Shown here: positions 23,819 through 33,324 of the stretch, in pieces
Numbering within the stretch: position 1 is the stretch's first letter
Layout of the letters: each line of letters begins with the position of its first letter
Assembly (NCBI RefSeq): GCF_037971845.1
Contig: NZ_CP150227.1
Span: 6,634,001-6,698,000, forward strand
DNA from: Paenibacillus sp. FSL R5-0766
GTDB taxonomy: Bacteria; Bacillota; Bacilli; Paenibacillales; Paenibacillaceae
Reading direction: 5' to 3'
DNA length: 64,000 nucleotides
Program-made: the position numbers and the translations under genes
The notes under the pieces: generated by a model
Database searches by the model: none
What the model saw: only the letters and a program-made list of their open reading frames with translations
Told to the model about the DNA's origin: nothing

Positions 23819-25486
23819 TCAAACTGCAACCGACCTCTTCTTCGCTGTCTTCTTCTCCCGATACAGCAGCGTCCACAGCAATACATTCGCTACAATCAGT
23901 AGCGCGCCATAGATCCACACTCCCCCCGATACCGAGCGGAAAAAGACATGGACTCCCCATAACATGGCAAGTACAGGAAGGGCGGCGAATACATACCAAC
24001 CATCACTTTGCTGCGCCATACTGAAGGATTGGGAGAACGGCGGCTTACGCAGCAACAACTTGCCTGCCAGTGGGACAAGCGCCGTAGCCGTCAACATAAT
24101 AATTGCAATATCCGGCAGTATCCGTAATCCAAATGTCAAGGTGAACAGAATGGCATTTGCCAGAAATATAGGCAGGAACATGTTGCATAAGAATGCCTTC
24201 AGAGCGCCTTTATATAACGCGCTATCATTCGCCATCGGTGCAGCGCGAAAGGTCCAGAACGCCTTATATTGTCCCGAAAATTTCAGCATGACCACCACCG
24301 TTACAACCAGCATCAGCACAATGTAAAAGGTGTATACAAACGAACTTTGCCTAAACTCCGCCCAGGTAGAAGATTGTAATTCGGTAAACCAAAATACATA
24401 AGGTAAAACAAATGATAAACCAAGCGATGGATACACCTTCAGCTTGAATTCCCGTTCATTACGCATCATGCTGGCTGACAGACGGAAGCAAGCCTGCTCC
24501 TCTCTGGAACGACTGACCACCTTGGAGATCAACCGATCCCATCTTCCACGTCTGCGTCCGGAGGACTGACCCGAATGTGCCATTTTTTCCAAATACAATT
24601 CAAAAGCAGGCATAAGCTTCACATATACGATCATACTCACTACAGGAACCAAGACTGCAAGTGCTGTGAACGTATATATCCACACATTCCCACCGCCCGC
24701 GAATAACCATTCATAGGCAGCCGCATACCATAACGGAGGCAGCAGCAACTGCCACCAAGCCGGTGTAAATACCATACCAAAGTCAATAATGCTGAACGAA
24801 CGAATCACCAGCTGATAACCGATTGCAATCCCCACGGAAAGCAGAATCTGTACCATGTTAATCATATCCTTCAGCTTCTCACCATCCAGAAACTTCATCA
24901 TGAACAGGTAGATCAGAGACGTTGTCACCAAAATCAGCATATTGATCAGAATCAGTTCCACAAGGAAAATCAGAAAGAATCCGATTCCATGCGTCACCAA
25001 CGCGGCAATTAGCGGTATACCGGTTAATGAACCCGTCAGCAATAGCAGATAAACGCCTGCATGGATGGCTCGGGCCATACCCACCGTTCGCCCATTAACA
25101 GGCTTAGTCATAATAATATTACGATCCCGAATGTCCAGCAGTACGGAGGAAAAATCCGAGATCATGGACGTCATGATCATAAACATTAAGATGCCAAACA
25201 CAAGACCCATCTGAAGCATGAAATGCCCCGTATCCCAGACGATGAAGGGAACCATCATCAGTCCCATTAATCCATACAACCACAGGGATCGAAGAAACTG
25301 ATTACCTTCCTTGCGCTCCTTTTTCCCTGAATTGTTGGACAAAATGGTAGGTACTCTGCGTTGATCCATCTGGAATTTCACTCGCAAGATCAGGCGAAGC
25401 ACATCATAATCCGCCCCTGTTCTGGCGATGAGCGGACGAAAGCGATCCAGAATCTTGAGTGTGCGGAAGTCGGAGGATTCCTCCAT
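23819..25486 (-). CDS. ABC exporter membrane subunit
   Basis: 555 residues from the ATG at 25486, which starts one base after the stop of the ATPase gene (TGAtATG); an upstream extension lacks a ribosome site. It has about twelve hydrophobic segments in two blocks, separated by a basic loop around SGRRRGRWDRLISKV and SRSREEQACFRL. The first cytoplasmic part contains LLDIRDRNIIMTKPVNGRTV. The layout is that of large ABC-2-type permease subunits, such as those of EcsB-like and bacteriocin-export systems. I cannot assign a substrate. It is co-transcribed with the ATPase at 25488 and probably works with it as an export or membrane-stress complex. Confidence 0.75.
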   Translation of the reverse strand: MEESSDFRTLKILDRFRPLIARTGADYDVLRLILRVKFQMDQRRVPTILSNNSGKKERKEGNQFLRSLWLYGLMGLMMVPFIVWDTGHFMLQMGLVFGILMFMIMTSMISDFSSVLLDIRDRNIIMTKPVNGRTVGMARAIHAGVYLLLLTGSLTGIPLIAALVTHGIGFFLIFLVELILINMLILVTTSLIYLFMMKFLDGEKLKDMINMVQILLSVGIAIGYQLVIRSFSIIDFGMVFTPAWWQLLLPPLWYAAAYEWLFAGGGNVWIYTFTALAVLVPVVSMIVYVKLMPAFELYLEKMAHSGQSSGRRRGRWDRLISKVVSRSREEQACFRLSASMMRNEREFKLKVYPSLGLSFVLPYVFWFTELQSSTWAEFRQSSFVYTFYIVLMLVVTVVVMLKFSGQYKAFWTFRAAPMANDSALYKGALKAFLCNMFLPIFLANAILFTLTFGLRILPDIAIIMLTATALVPLAGKLLLRKPPFSQSFSMAQQSDGWYVFAALPVLAMLWGVHVFFRSVSGGVWIYGALLIVANVLLWTLLYREKKTAKKRSVAV

Positions 25487-25487
25487 A

Positions 25488-26273
25488 TCAGTACACCTCC
25501 TGCACAATGGATACAAAACGCTCAGCAATGGCTTTGTGCTCATTAAAGCCCGTTAATTGATTGAATACTTCCTCCAGCGTACCTTCCATGGATTGCTGTT
25601 GAAGCTGCTTGAACGTACCGTCTGCCACTACGCGTCCTTCAGCGATCAGTACAATTCGACTGCTGATCTTCTCCACCACATCCATAATGTGTGACGAATA
25701 GAAGATCGTTGTGCCTTTGGCTGACAATTGTGACAAAATCTCTTTGACCACCATCACACTATTGGCATCCAATCCGCTGAGTGGTTCATCCAGGAACAAC
25801 AGATCCGGGTCATGCAGCAGCGCAGAAATTAACAGCACTTTCTGACGCATACCTTTGGAAAAGGAGGCAATGCGGGAATGATATGATTTTTCCAGTCCAA
25901 AACAATCCATCAATAACTTGGCTTTGTAATCTGCATCTTCATAGGACATGCCGTATAACTCCCCCGTGAATGTCAGATACTCCGCAGGCGTTAATTGTTC
26001 GTACAATTCCGCGACCTCCGGAACATAACCGATTCTGCGCTTATACTCTACATCCCCATCCGCAATATCTTTACCAAAGATTCGCACCGTGCCTACATAT
26101 CCTTCAACCAGCCCGAGTAAAATCTTAACCGTTGTACTTTTGCCAGCCCCATTCGGACCAATATATCCAATCATCTCACCGCGATTCACTTCCAGATCGA
26201 TGCCGTTCAGCACATAACGTCCGTTATATCTCATACGTAAGCTTTCAATGGACAGCACTTGTTGTTCACTCAC
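25488..26273 (-). CDS. ABC exporter ATP-binding subunit
   Basis: 261 residues starting with GTG at 26271-26273. Walker A GPNGAGKST lies near residue 38. The Q-loop region is GYVPEV-x2-LYEQLT, the signature SFSKGMRQKV, Walker B LLFLDEP and the H-loop YSSHIMDVVE. GYVPE and the FSKGM form of the signature are typical of ABC-2 exporter ATPases. It is the first gene of a two-gene operon with the membrane subunit. It resembles the EcsA/CcmA group; substrate unknown. Confidence 0.85.
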   Translation of the reverse strand: MSEQQVLSIESLRMRYNGRYVLNGIDLEVNRGEMIGYIGPNGAGKSTTVKILLGLVEGYVGTVRIFGKDIADGDVEYKRRIGYVPEVAELYEQLTPAEYLTFTGELYGMSYEDADYKAKLLMDCFGLEKSYHSRIASFSKGMRQKVLLISALLHDPDLLFLDEPLSGLDANSVMVVKEILSQLSAKGTTIFYSSHIMDVVEKISSRIVLIAEGRVVADGTFKQLQQQSMEGTLEEVFNQLTGFNEHKAIAERFVSIVQEVY

Positions 26274-26426
26274 TTCGTTATCCAGCTCCTGTCTCTATCT
26301 TTTTCTACAATTCTACTAGTTTACCACAGTTTGGTATGGTAATGAGCGGATAAAGCTCACGATGTAAGCCAACATCTGGATATTCCATTGAATAAGAGCA
26401 TCACGTAACAAGCGTGAACACATCAC

Positions 26427-26465
26427 AAAGCCCCTGTCCCACCTTATGGTAAGAGACAAGGGCTT
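26427..26465 (-). terminator. Intrinsic terminator after the GH43 gene
   Basis: The outer arms AAGCCC and GGGCTT, with GTC/GAC pairing inside, close a loop containing CACCTTATGG. On the minus strand it is followed by TTTGTG. It lies 40 bases past the GH43 stop. Confidence 0.65.
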
Positions 26466-26506
26466 CCACTTTATGTTGAACCTTATTTTATAATATTTAA
26501 AACATC

Positions 26507-28015
26507 TTACTGCACCTTAACAATCTGAAAATGTTGATTCGTGCCGCCATTATCCGTCCACTGGATGGCCGCAGCCCCATCTGCCAAGGATTGACTGGAG
26601 ATGTCCAAGACCTTGCCTGTACTGCGGTTCTTCAGTTTATAATAACCACCACCTACATGGACGAGCTGCCATTGCTGGCTGGCCCAGCCACCATCATTCC
26701 ACTGTTCAATGACAGCCCCATCCGTCGTGGCACCATTCTCCACACCGATCAGCTTGCCACTGGAACGGTTGATGATTTTGACATAACCGCCACCTGCATC
26801 GGTAATCTGCCACTGTTGACTTGTCATCCCCCCATCTGCTCGCTGCTCCAGATCCGCACCGTTGGCGGAAGAACCCCCAATGACATTTAGCAATTTGTTG
26901 CTTTTACGGCTAATCAGCTGATATGAAGCATTCGGGTCCCATACATCCGGTGTACTCACTCCGGTCACGGTCCCTGTTGCTGTATCTATCGTAATACTGC
27001 TGGCCCAGTTCATCGCCAGACTGGTTGCGCTCGGGAATGAAAGTGGCAGCCAGACATACTTGGAATCCTGGACAGGTCCGCTCCATGCACCAGCCCAGCG
27101 ATCACCCATGTAGAGATAGGATGTGGTCTGTGAACCTTCTACTGGAACAACATAGGTGGATTGAGAACCATACGTTGTGCTGTCTCCAAAATTGCTAAGA
27201 CCGCTCCATGTACCTGTAATGCTGGAGGCTGTCGCATATTTGGCCTGATTTGGATTCCAGCCAGTCGCACCCGAGGTGATCAGGAAGTAGACGCCGTCTT
27301 TTTTGAATAGGGCAGGTGCTTCACGATATTGTCCGGGCCATAGTGTTGTGACAAGGGATTCCACACCCAGGAAATCCGGGGTCAGCTTATATATATTAAG
27401 ATCTGCATTCACCCGGGTCGCAGAGATCAGATAAGCGGTTCCGTTATCGTTGTACACCGTCATATCTCTGGAATCATACCCAAGTGGACGATAACTGCCC
27501 ACATAGGTATAGTTGCCATCAACCGTATTCGAAGTAGCTACCGCCACTCGGGCCTCGCCATAATCCAGACCATTCTCCTTGTGCATCCACAGCACATATT
27601 TGCCAGTCGAACTGTTATAGATGACTTTTGGGCGTTCAATGTTGGAGATATTTAGCTCGGCTGCCGAGCTGCTGGTGAGCACATCATTGCGATACTCCCA
27701 GTTCTTCAGATCCGATGAACGATACACGGATACGGCCTTGAACGTTCCATTCGTATTACGGTTCTCTCCAAACCAGTAATAATACCCGTTTGCCTTGATC
27801 ATCCCGCCCCCATGAGCATGAACGACATTGCCATTAGTATCCTTGAACTGTACCCCGTTCGTTACACTGAGCGGAGCAGCTAAAGCATTCGGTCCGGGTG
27901 CGAGCAGCATACCTATTGATTGCAGCGCCAAAACCAAAGCAAGCAGATAACTTAAGCGGCAGGTAAAGCGACGTGAATGTGTATTCTTTTTCAACCATCC
28001 ATCGTTCATAGCCAT
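26507..28015 (-). CDS. Secreted GH43 glycosidase with CBM13 (ricin-type) domain, exo-beta-1,3-galactanase-like
   Basis: 502 residues from the ATG at 28015, nine bases after GGAGGTG. A long N-terminal signal peptide is cleaved near ALAAP. The catalytic five-bladed propeller (about 40-345) begins QFKDTNGNVVHAHGGGMIKANGYYYWFGE and includes DMTVY and YREAPALFKKDGVYF, consistent with the GH43 galactanase subfamily (GH43_24 type). Residues about 370-502 form a ricin-type beta-trefoil with three QxW-like repeats (SQQWQI, SQQWQL, NQHFQI), a CBM13 sugar-binding module. It probably trims beta-1,3-galactan side chains of arabinogalactan outside the cell. A cre-like site overlaps its promoter region. Confidence 0.85.
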   Translation of the reverse strand: MAMNDGWLKKNTHSRRFTCRLSYLLALVLALQSIGMLLAPGPNALAAPLSVTNGVQFKDTNGNVVHAHGGGMIKANGYYYWFGENRNTNGTFKAVSVYRSSDLKNWEYRNDVLTSSSAAELNISNIERPKVIYNSSTGKYVLWMHKENGLDYGEARVAVATSNTVDGNYTYVGSYRPLGYDSRDMTVYNDNGTAYLISATRVNADLNIYKLTPDFLGVESLVTTLWPGQYREAPALFKKDGVYFLITSGATGWNPNQAKYATASSITGTWSGLSNFGDSTTYGSQSTYVVPVEGSQTTSYLYMGDRWAGAWSGPVQDSKYVWLPLSFPSATSLAMNWASSITIDTATGTVTGVSTPDVWDPNASYQLISRKSNKLLNVIGGSSANGADLEQRADGGMTSQQWQITDAGGGYVKIINRSSGKLIGVENGATTDGAVIEQWNDGGWASQQWQLVHVGGGYYKLKNRSTGKVLDISSQSLADGAAAIQWTDNGGTNQHFQIVKVQ

Positions 28016-28040
28016 ATCGTAATGCACCTCCATGTTTTTT

Positions 28041-28055
28041 TGTGGAGCGCTTACA
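28041..28055 (-). promoter_or_regulatory. cre-like element upstream of GH43
   Basis: On the minus strand TGTAAGCGCTCCACA keeps the TGTAAGCGCT left part of the CcpA consensus and a CA end displaced by one base. It lies 26 bases before the start codon. No gene lies in 28056-28240. Confidence 0.45.
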
Positions 28056-28240
28056 TAAAAGAAAATCGATATGTCTCATCTGCCTCCGATCGATGATGCA
28101 TTTCAGCATTAGAATTCCTGGCAATACTGGCTGGGCGTTCACCTCCCTGATTCCGATTGTATCCGCCACGTTCCTGCTCGAATAGTGAACAATCCGGCGG
28201 AAGATGTACAATTTTATACTCCGATCTCTCGATCAACAAC

Positions 28241-28265
28241 AAAAAGACGCTTCCCCCGAAGCGTC
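28241..28265 (-). terminator. Intrinsic terminator after the first PepSY gene
   Basis: GACGCTTC and GAAGCGTC form a perfect 8-bp stem with a four-base loop. On the minus strand it is followed by TTTTTG. It lies about 110 bases past the stop at 28378. Confidence 0.8.
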
Positions 28266-28377
28266 CTCTGCTATACCTGCCCTGCCCCTCCATGATGTAA
28301 CGATCTCTAGGTGTGTGCGGCTGTTCATAGGCAGGTTTTTATATGATGTTTTATCGGCGTATACTCGCCCTTATTGC

Positions 28378-29013
28378 TTAATCTTCGTCGTCAAAATCCT
28401 GGTCAAACGATAACACTTTACCTGTGTTGGCATCGATATCTACATCTGCTTCACCTTGAGCAGTTCTCAGTTCGATCTCATACACATAGCGACCATCATC
28501 ATGATCCAGCTCGACTTTGGTTACTTTACCACCCGTAACTTGTTTCAACGCAATGTTTGAAGCCTGGGATGCCGTCAATTTGACCTGCTTGGAAGTAGAG
28601 TTATTAGATGTGTTGCCTGTTGCAGTACCTTTATAATCGTCGTCATCATCGTAGTCATCATCATTCACAACCGCAAGGATTTTGCCTGTATAAGCATCCA
28701 GACGAACAACAACATCATTGGTTCCTTTTCTGTCGATCTCAACTTCATAGAACGTTTGGCCGTTTCTACGCTCCAGATCCACGTCATCCACTTTACCATC
28801 GGCTGCTTTTAACGCCAACGCTTTCGCTTGTGATGCATTCAGCATTTTACCTGTGCTGTTCTGATTCTGTGTTGCAGATTGTGTTGTTGACGTTGGTGTA
28901 GTTTGCACCGATTGTCCGTTCACATTCCCGCTAGCCGCTACGGCTGATCCACCAAGTAATACTGCTGCTGACAAGCTACCAATCCAAAGTTTATGTTTGT
29001 TCATCATCATCAT
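28378..29013 (-). CDS. Secreted protein with two PepSY domains
   Basis: 211 residues starting in a run of ATG codons behind GAGGAG (28999-29013; exact Met uncertain). A signal peptide (cleavage near AVAASG) is followed by a Ser/Thr/Gln-rich spacer and two PepSY repeats. Each has the form A-x2-IAL/LAL...G-x-V-x-D/KVEL...YEVEI/YEIEL, then D-x-D/A-TGK(I/V)L. Acidic Asp runs separate them and also end the protein. PepSY domains are thought to modulate peptidases or act in cell-wall signalling. It is the last gene of a group with another PepSY protein and a two-component system, as in the ykoGHIJ region of B. subtilis. It probably acts outside the membrane. Confidence 0.8.
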   Translation of the reverse strand: MMMMNKHKLWIGSLSAAVLLGGSAVAASGNVNGQSVQTTPTSTTQSATQNQNSTGKMLNASQAKALALKAADGKVDDVDLERRNGQTFYEVEIDRKGTNDVVVRLDAYTGKILAVVNDDDYDDDDDYKGTATGNTSNNSTSKQVKLTASQASNIALKQVTGGKVTKVELDHDDGRYVYEIELRTAQGEADVDIDANTGKVLSFDQDFDDED

Positions 29014-29168
29014 TCATCTCCTCGTTGTTGTTGTTTCGTTCTCGTCTACATTTATAGAATAACCTGCAGGAATGAGAGATCAGCGAGAGTTAGATTAGAA
29101 TTTGATGAGAAAATGAAGAGAATGCTCAATTAATGAGTGTTCATTATGTATGTAATCTAAAAGAAATG

Positions 29169-29199
29169 AAAAAGATGACCCCTAAATTAGGAATCATCT
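29169..29199 (-). terminator. Terminator between the two PepSY genes
   Basis: GATGA with inner CCTAAA pairs with TTAGG and TCATC. On the minus strand a run of five T follows. It lies just after the second PepSY gene, so the two PepSY genes are probably separate units or partly attenuated. Confidence 0.7.
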
Positions 29200-29245
29200 A
29201 TCCAACAAGGTGTAACTCTATATTCAATGAATTCCTGTACAAATG

Positions 29246-30046
29246 TTAATCATCGTCCTCATCCCAAGTCACCGAACGAATTGCTCCTGAGATGGCATTC
29301 ACCTGTACAATAGCCTCACGGCCATCCTCCAAATCAATTTCAACCAGATAATATGGATTCCCGCTGTTGGTTCCACGCAGTTCGATGTCGTCTACTTCCC
29401 CCGGGACCTCCGCAAGTGCCTTCTGCTTGGCTTGTTTCTCGCTCAGAAACTGAGGTTTGGGATCATCCTTGGTTGGTTCAGTTGTCGGGGCTGCTATTGT
29501 TTTGGAAGCTATCGTCTCTCCCGTGTATGGATCAATGGTGAGTTCTTCACGGCTGTTATCCTTTGCCTTCACTACCGCGGTGTATACCGGACTGCCTTGC
29601 TGCTCCACAAGTTCAAGCGAGACCAATTGGTTATCTGTCTGTTGTTTTAACAACGCCGTCTTGATCTGCTCGCGGCTCCATAACGTCTTCTCTTCCGCTT
29701 GCGGGTTCGACTCCAGCCGTTTAATGGAATTCACAGCAGCTGTAACGGCATCCACTTGCACATCATATAGGCCAGTCTCCGAACGGAGCTGCATGATATA
29801 CGTCCCGTCCTTCAACGTGGAATTCACAATCTCCCCTGGATATTGATCCAGTACGGACTGGGCTGCCGCATCTGCCGTAAGTACCGCACCCGTCGATTGC
29901 CACGGCTTCCACCACACAACAGCAGCCACAATCAGCACAACGAGAAGCCCTGCACCCCACCAAAGTGATCTTCGCGATTTTGCCCACCCACTGTTCGTCT
30001 GTTCATGCCGTTTCATCTCCGGTGGTCGCTGCTCATGCTCTGTCAT
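29246..30046 (-). CDS. Membrane-anchored PepSY-domain protein
   Basis: 266 residues from the ATG at 30046 (AGGGGG upstream). A basic cytoplasmic N-terminus of about 27 residues (RRPPE/KRHEQ region) precedes one membrane helix (about 30-48, flanked by Trp). Outside are two PepSY-like units: one with WSREQIKTALL...DPYTGETIASK, the other with LSEKQAKQKALAEVPGEVDDIEL...YLVEIDLEDG and a C-terminal AISGAIRSVTWDEDDD. It lies upstream of the secreted PepSY gene and downstream of a sensor kinase/response regulator pair, which suggests a shared envelope-sensing role. B. subtilis YkoJ-type proteins have a similar context. Confidence 0.78.
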   Translation of the reverse strand: MTEHEQRPPEMKRHEQTNSGWAKSRRSLWWGAGLLVVLIVAAVVWWKPWQSTGAVLTADAAAQSVLDQYPGEIVNSTLKDGTYIMQLRSETGLYDVQVDAVTAAVNSIKRLESNPQAEEKTLWSREQIKTALLKQQTDNQLVSLELVEQQGSPVYTAVVKAKDNSREELTIDPYTGETIASKTIAAPTTEPTKDDPKPQFLSEKQAKQKALAEVPGEVDDIELRGTNSGNPYYLVEIDLEDGREAIVQVNAISGAIRSVTWDEDDD

Positions 30047-30148
30047 CACGTTTCCCCCTTATAACTCTCCCAATAGCCCAAGTTCATCTGTTATATATTC
30101 GGTCTGAGTTTAGTTTCCAATGGCTACTACATAAAATGAACTAATCTT

Positions 30149-30335
30149 TTACACAGTAACGGAGAGGACAGAAAAAACCTGAAAAAGCGAAGCGTTCGCC
30201 TACAAGCTTTCTGCAAGAAAGCTACATCGGAAGCATACGCTATCCCCGGATTTTCCCCTTGAGAAAAGGGAATCGAAAAATCTGGGGATAACAGCGATTG
30301 GAAGGTTGTTCTGTCATCGTAGTGTCAGTGTGAAC
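30149..30335 (+). repeat. Dispersed intergenic repeat, copy A
   Basis: It starts TTACAC and ends in GTGTGAA, imperfect terminal inverted repeats. Inside are GGAGAGGACAGAAA, the hairpin AGCTTTCT-GCA-AGAAAGCT, GAAGCATACGCT, a second hairpin between GGATTTTCCCCTT and AAGGGAATCGAAAAATC, then GGGGATAACAGCGAT and TTCTGTCATCG. Copies at 54890 and 56585 share this order. It fills the gap between the PepSY operon and the kinase gene. Confidence 0.85.
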
Positions 30336-30381
30336 AATCTTTAGTTCAGTTTATATAGTATATAAGAGAAGAATGAGAATT

Positions 30382-31758
30382 TCATGAGAGCGGCCCGTTC
30401 TGAACCGATAAAGGCAAAATAATCGAAGCCTCGGTGCCTTCACCCTCGGTGCTGGTCAGTTCGATCCGTGCTCCAACTGCTCCTGCAAGCTCTTTGGCAA
30501 GCGACAATCCCAGACCTGAACCGCTTGCGCCTAAACTGCGTGTTCTGGCCGGATCAACCCGGTAGAATCGGTCAAATACCTTCTCCAGCTCGTCCTCCCG
30601 CATACCAATCCCTCTATCTAGAATCCGAATTCGGCACTCTTGCCCCTTGGCTTCCAGCCTGACTTCAATTGCATCTTCACTATACTTCCGGGCATTATCC
30701 AGCAAAATAAACAACAGCTGCTTCAGCTTGCTCTCATCGCTGATCGCCCAGATTGAACCTGGATCTTCACACCGGACTTCACGGTGATAGGCTTCGCGAA
30801 ACGCACGTGTGGAGTCTGTCGCCAGTCTCGTGATATCCACACGCTCCAACTGTACGTTCCACTGCTCTGGCTGCTTCGCAAGCAGTAGCAGTTGCTCGGT
30901 CATCTCCCGCATACGAACCGATTCGGACAGAATCGCTTCCACCGCTTCATCAAATACCTCAGGCCGCTCTTTTCCTCGCCGCTGTAGCAGACTGGCATAA
31001 CTTTCAATAATGGTCAGCGGTGTTTTGAGCTCATGAGATGCATCGGATACAAATCGTTCCTGTCGTTCAAAGTTGGATTCGAGCAGGTCCATCATCCGGT
31101 TAAACGTCTGTCCCATCGTTTTCAGTTCATCCTTCGACCCTTCCTCCAGTGGAAGACGCTTGAATTGGCCGCTGGACTGAATGTCACTCATCGTGCGTGT
31201 CATCTGCTGAATCGGTCTGGTCATCCGATTTGCCAGAATCCGGCTGGAGATAATGGCTGGGATCAGAGCAATAATCGTGACTGCCACAAGCACAGTCCGA
31301 AGTACAGACAGACGATTCTCCGTCTCTGCAATGCTCTCGGTGACTTGTACATTCACCACCTCGCCATCAGGCCAGATGACCGGGACTGATACCCACACAT
31401 AACCAATCTGTTCGACTTGGGTATACTCCAATTTCTTCTCACTTTCGTACTTATAAGGTAGCTTGCTCAGCTGCTCGGAAGCTGCTGTTGTTGTCACCGG
31501 GGAACTGGTGCCGTCTTCATTAACAATCCGAAGCATGCCGTTCACAGGCGCGTAGGCCCGCAACAAGTCGTCCGGCGGAATGGAACCGGCAGACTGACGT
31601 ACTCCTTTGACAATAGACTCCGCTTCCGCTTCCACCCGATTAACCTCGTTATCAATCGACATCCGTTCAAACACGATGTAGACCGACAGGTTCACCGCGA
31701 TTAACAGCACAGCAAATAATACAGACGAATATCCGTAGATTTTACTGCGCAGGCTCAT
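30382..31758 (-). CDS. Sensor histidine kinase (YkoH-like)
   Basis: 458 residues: membrane helix 1 (about 10-31), an extracytoplasmic domain of about 125 residues, helix 2 (about 155-177), a HAMP linker, HisKA with the phospho-acceptor His in SDASHELKTPL, and HATPase_c with the N box LLDNARKYS, the G1 box DRGIGMREDEL and the G2 box GSGLGLSLAKEL. The start overlaps the stop of the response-regulator gene by four bases (ATGA), so the two are coupled. The position next to PepSY genes is like ykoGH of B. subtilis. The stimulus is unknown. Confidence 0.88.
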   Translation of the reverse strand: MSLRSKIYGYSSVLFAVLLIAVNLSVYIVFERMSIDNEVNRVEAEAESIVKGVRQSAGSIPPDDLLRAYAPVNGMLRIVNEDGTSSPVTTTAASEQLSKLPYKYESEKKLEYTQVEQIGYVWVSVPVIWPDGEVVNVQVTESIAETENRLSVLRTVLVAVTIIALIPAIISSRILANRMTRPIQQMTRTMSDIQSSGQFKRLPLEEGSKDELKTMGQTFNRMMDLLESNFERQERFVSDASHELKTPLTIIESYASLLQRRGKERPEVFDEAVEAILSESVRMREMTEQLLLLAKQPEQWNVQLERVDITRLATDSTRAFREAYHREVRCEDPGSIWAISDESKLKQLLFILLDNARKYSEDAIEVRLEAKGQECRIRILDRGIGMREDELEKVFDRFYRVDPARTRSLGASGSGLGLSLAKELAGAVGARIELTSTEGEGTEASIILPLSVQNGPLS

Positions 31759-32510
31759 AACTGTTCCTTCAGGACGTATCCAACGCCCCGTACGGTATGT
31801 ATTAAGGGCGGTGTGAATCCGTTATCCACCTTTTTGCGCACATAACGGATGTACACATCCACCACATTGGTATCTCCATAATAATCGTATCCCCACACGG
31901 CCTGCACAATCTGGTCACGACTGAGCACCTGACGTTGATTCTGAAGCAGATACACCAGCAGATCGAACTCACGTGGAGTAAGCTCAATGGCCACACCATC
32001 TCGGGATACCTCTCGCGTTCCTTCATTCAGTTTCAACCCGGCAGCCGTCAACCAGCCCGCCTCAGCTTCATCCTGATGCCCAGGAGAGTCATTCCCCGTA
32101 TCAGCAGGTGTAGACGAAGAAGCGGAAGAAACAACAGACGCCACTGCACTAAGCCGCAATGCGGCCCGAACTCGGGCAAGCAGCTCTTCAATCTGGAACG
32201 GCTTGGTGATGTAGTCATTGGCTCCGAGATCCAGGCCAGATACTTTGTCTTCTACCGAATCTTTGGCAGTGAGCATAATGATCGGTACCGTAGCATCTTT
32301 GGCCCGTACTCGCCGCAACACTTCAATTCCACTCAGACCAGGCAACATCACATCCAGCAGAATCAGATCCCACTGTCCTTCTGCATACTTCTCCAGTCCT
32401 TCTGTTCCACTACCAGCCTTGCCTACCTGATACCCCTCATACTGTAGTTCCAGTTCAAGCAGACGTGCTATTTTGGGCTCATCCTCTATGACCAGCACGG
32501 CTTCGTTCAT
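31755..32510 (-). CDS. OmpR-family response regulator (YkoG-like)
   Basis: 251 residues. The receiver domain has the acidic pair E9-D10-E11, the phospho-acceptor Asp53 in LLLDVMLPG, Thr in LTAKD and Lys in TKPF. The C-terminal winged helix contains ELTPREFDLLVYLLQN and DTNVVDVYIRYVRKK. Between them is an unusual Ser/Ala-rich linker of about 30 residues (SSASSSTPADTGND region) that most relatives lack. It is the first gene of the pair and probably controls itself and the PepSY genes. Confidence 0.88.
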   Translation of the reverse strand: MNEAVLVIEDEPKIARLLELELQYEGYQVGKAGSGTEGLEKYAEGQWDLILLDVMLPGLSGIEVLRRVRAKDATVPIIMLTAKDSVEDKVSGLDLGANDYITKPFQIEELLARVRAALRLSAVASVVSSASSSTPADTGNDSPGHQDEAEAGWLTAAGLKLNEGTREVSRDGVAIELTPREFDLLVYLLQNQRQVLSRDQIVQAVWGYDYYGDTNVVDVYIRYVRKKVDNGFTPPLIHTVRGVGYVLKEQL

Positions 32511-32565
32511 GCAGCGCTCCCCCTCATCCCCATCATTTCATTCTCCCGTTATCTTACAATAACAT

Positions 32566-33210
32566 CTACAATTTGCCCAAGGCATCTTCAACCGGATGCT
32601 CCCCGGCAATCAGATCAAAGGCCATCCGGTACGTCTTCTCTTCCTGCAAAGAAGCCACGATGACACGGGCCACATCTTCACGCGGGATGCTTCCCGGCTC
32701 CAGATCGGTTCCAACTGCAATCTTGCCTGTGCCCGGTTCATTCTTGAGACCACCTGGACGTATAATCGTGTAATTGAGATCACTTGCAAACAACACACGA
32801 TCCGCATAATGTTTCGCCACGTAATAAGGCTTAATGGACTCTGACCATTTCTCCCGTTGATCTGCGCCATACGCACTGACCAGAATATATCTGGAGATTC
32901 CTTGCTGCTCTGCGGCTTCCATCGTTTTCACCGCACCGTCGAGATCAATCAGCAGTGTTTTGTCCTGACCGGTAGATCCGCCAGAACCCGCCGTAAACAC
33001 AATGGCATTATTGTCCTTCATTGCCTCAGCCAAGTCCTCCACACTACCCTCCAGATCACCGATCACCACATCTGCACCGAGTTCCTTCAGTGCGTCTGCC
33101 TGCTCCGGTTTGCGGATCATAGCCGTTACTTTATGTTTGCCTTCCTGTGCCAGCTGCTCCACCACAAACTTTCCAATTTGTCCATTTGCTCCTATAACTA
33201 AAACGTTCAT
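32566..33210 (-). CDS. NAD(P)-binding SDR-like protein (YwnB/YhfK type)
   Basis: 214 residues, the length of atypical short-chain dehydrogenases of the NmrA/YhfK type. The nucleotide site is GANGQIGKFV at residues 7-16, with further marks VIGDLEG, IVFTAGSGG and the YILVSAYGAD strand, and RPGGLKNEPGTG. The canonical YxxxK is replaced by a Tyr/Lys region around YYVAKHYAD, which could still serve. It could be a reductase or a redox-sensing regulator; substrate unknown. It is a single gene between the response regulator and the NADH dehydrogenase operon. Confidence 0.82.
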   Translation of the reverse strand: MNVLVIGANGQIGKFVVEQLAQEGKHKVTAMIRKPEQADALKELGADVVIGDLEGSVEDLAEAMKDNNAIVFTAGSGGSTGQDKTLLIDLDGAVKTMEAAEQQGISRYILVSAYGADQREKWSESIKPYYVAKHYADRVLFASDLNYTIIRPGGLKNEPGTGKIAVGTDLEPGSIPREDVARVIVASLQEEKTYRMAFDLIAGEHPVEDALGKL

Positions 33211-33298
33211 ATGTCATTTCTCCTCTCAGTTGAACGGATGGCTTGTTGTTGCTCCCCGTTCCTTTTATTTAAAGATGCTCATCCTATAATTTAAACGA

Positions 33299-33324
33299 AA
33301 GCCGGCGCTTCTAAGCGCCGGCTT
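33299..33324 (-). terminator. Strong GC hairpin upstream of the SDR gene
   Basis: GCCGGCGCTT (33301-33310) and AAGCGCCGGC (33313-33322) form a perfect 10-bp stem with a two-base loop. On the minus strand it is followed by TTTCGTTT. It may be a backup terminator for the NADH dehydrogenase operon. Confidence 0.6.
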
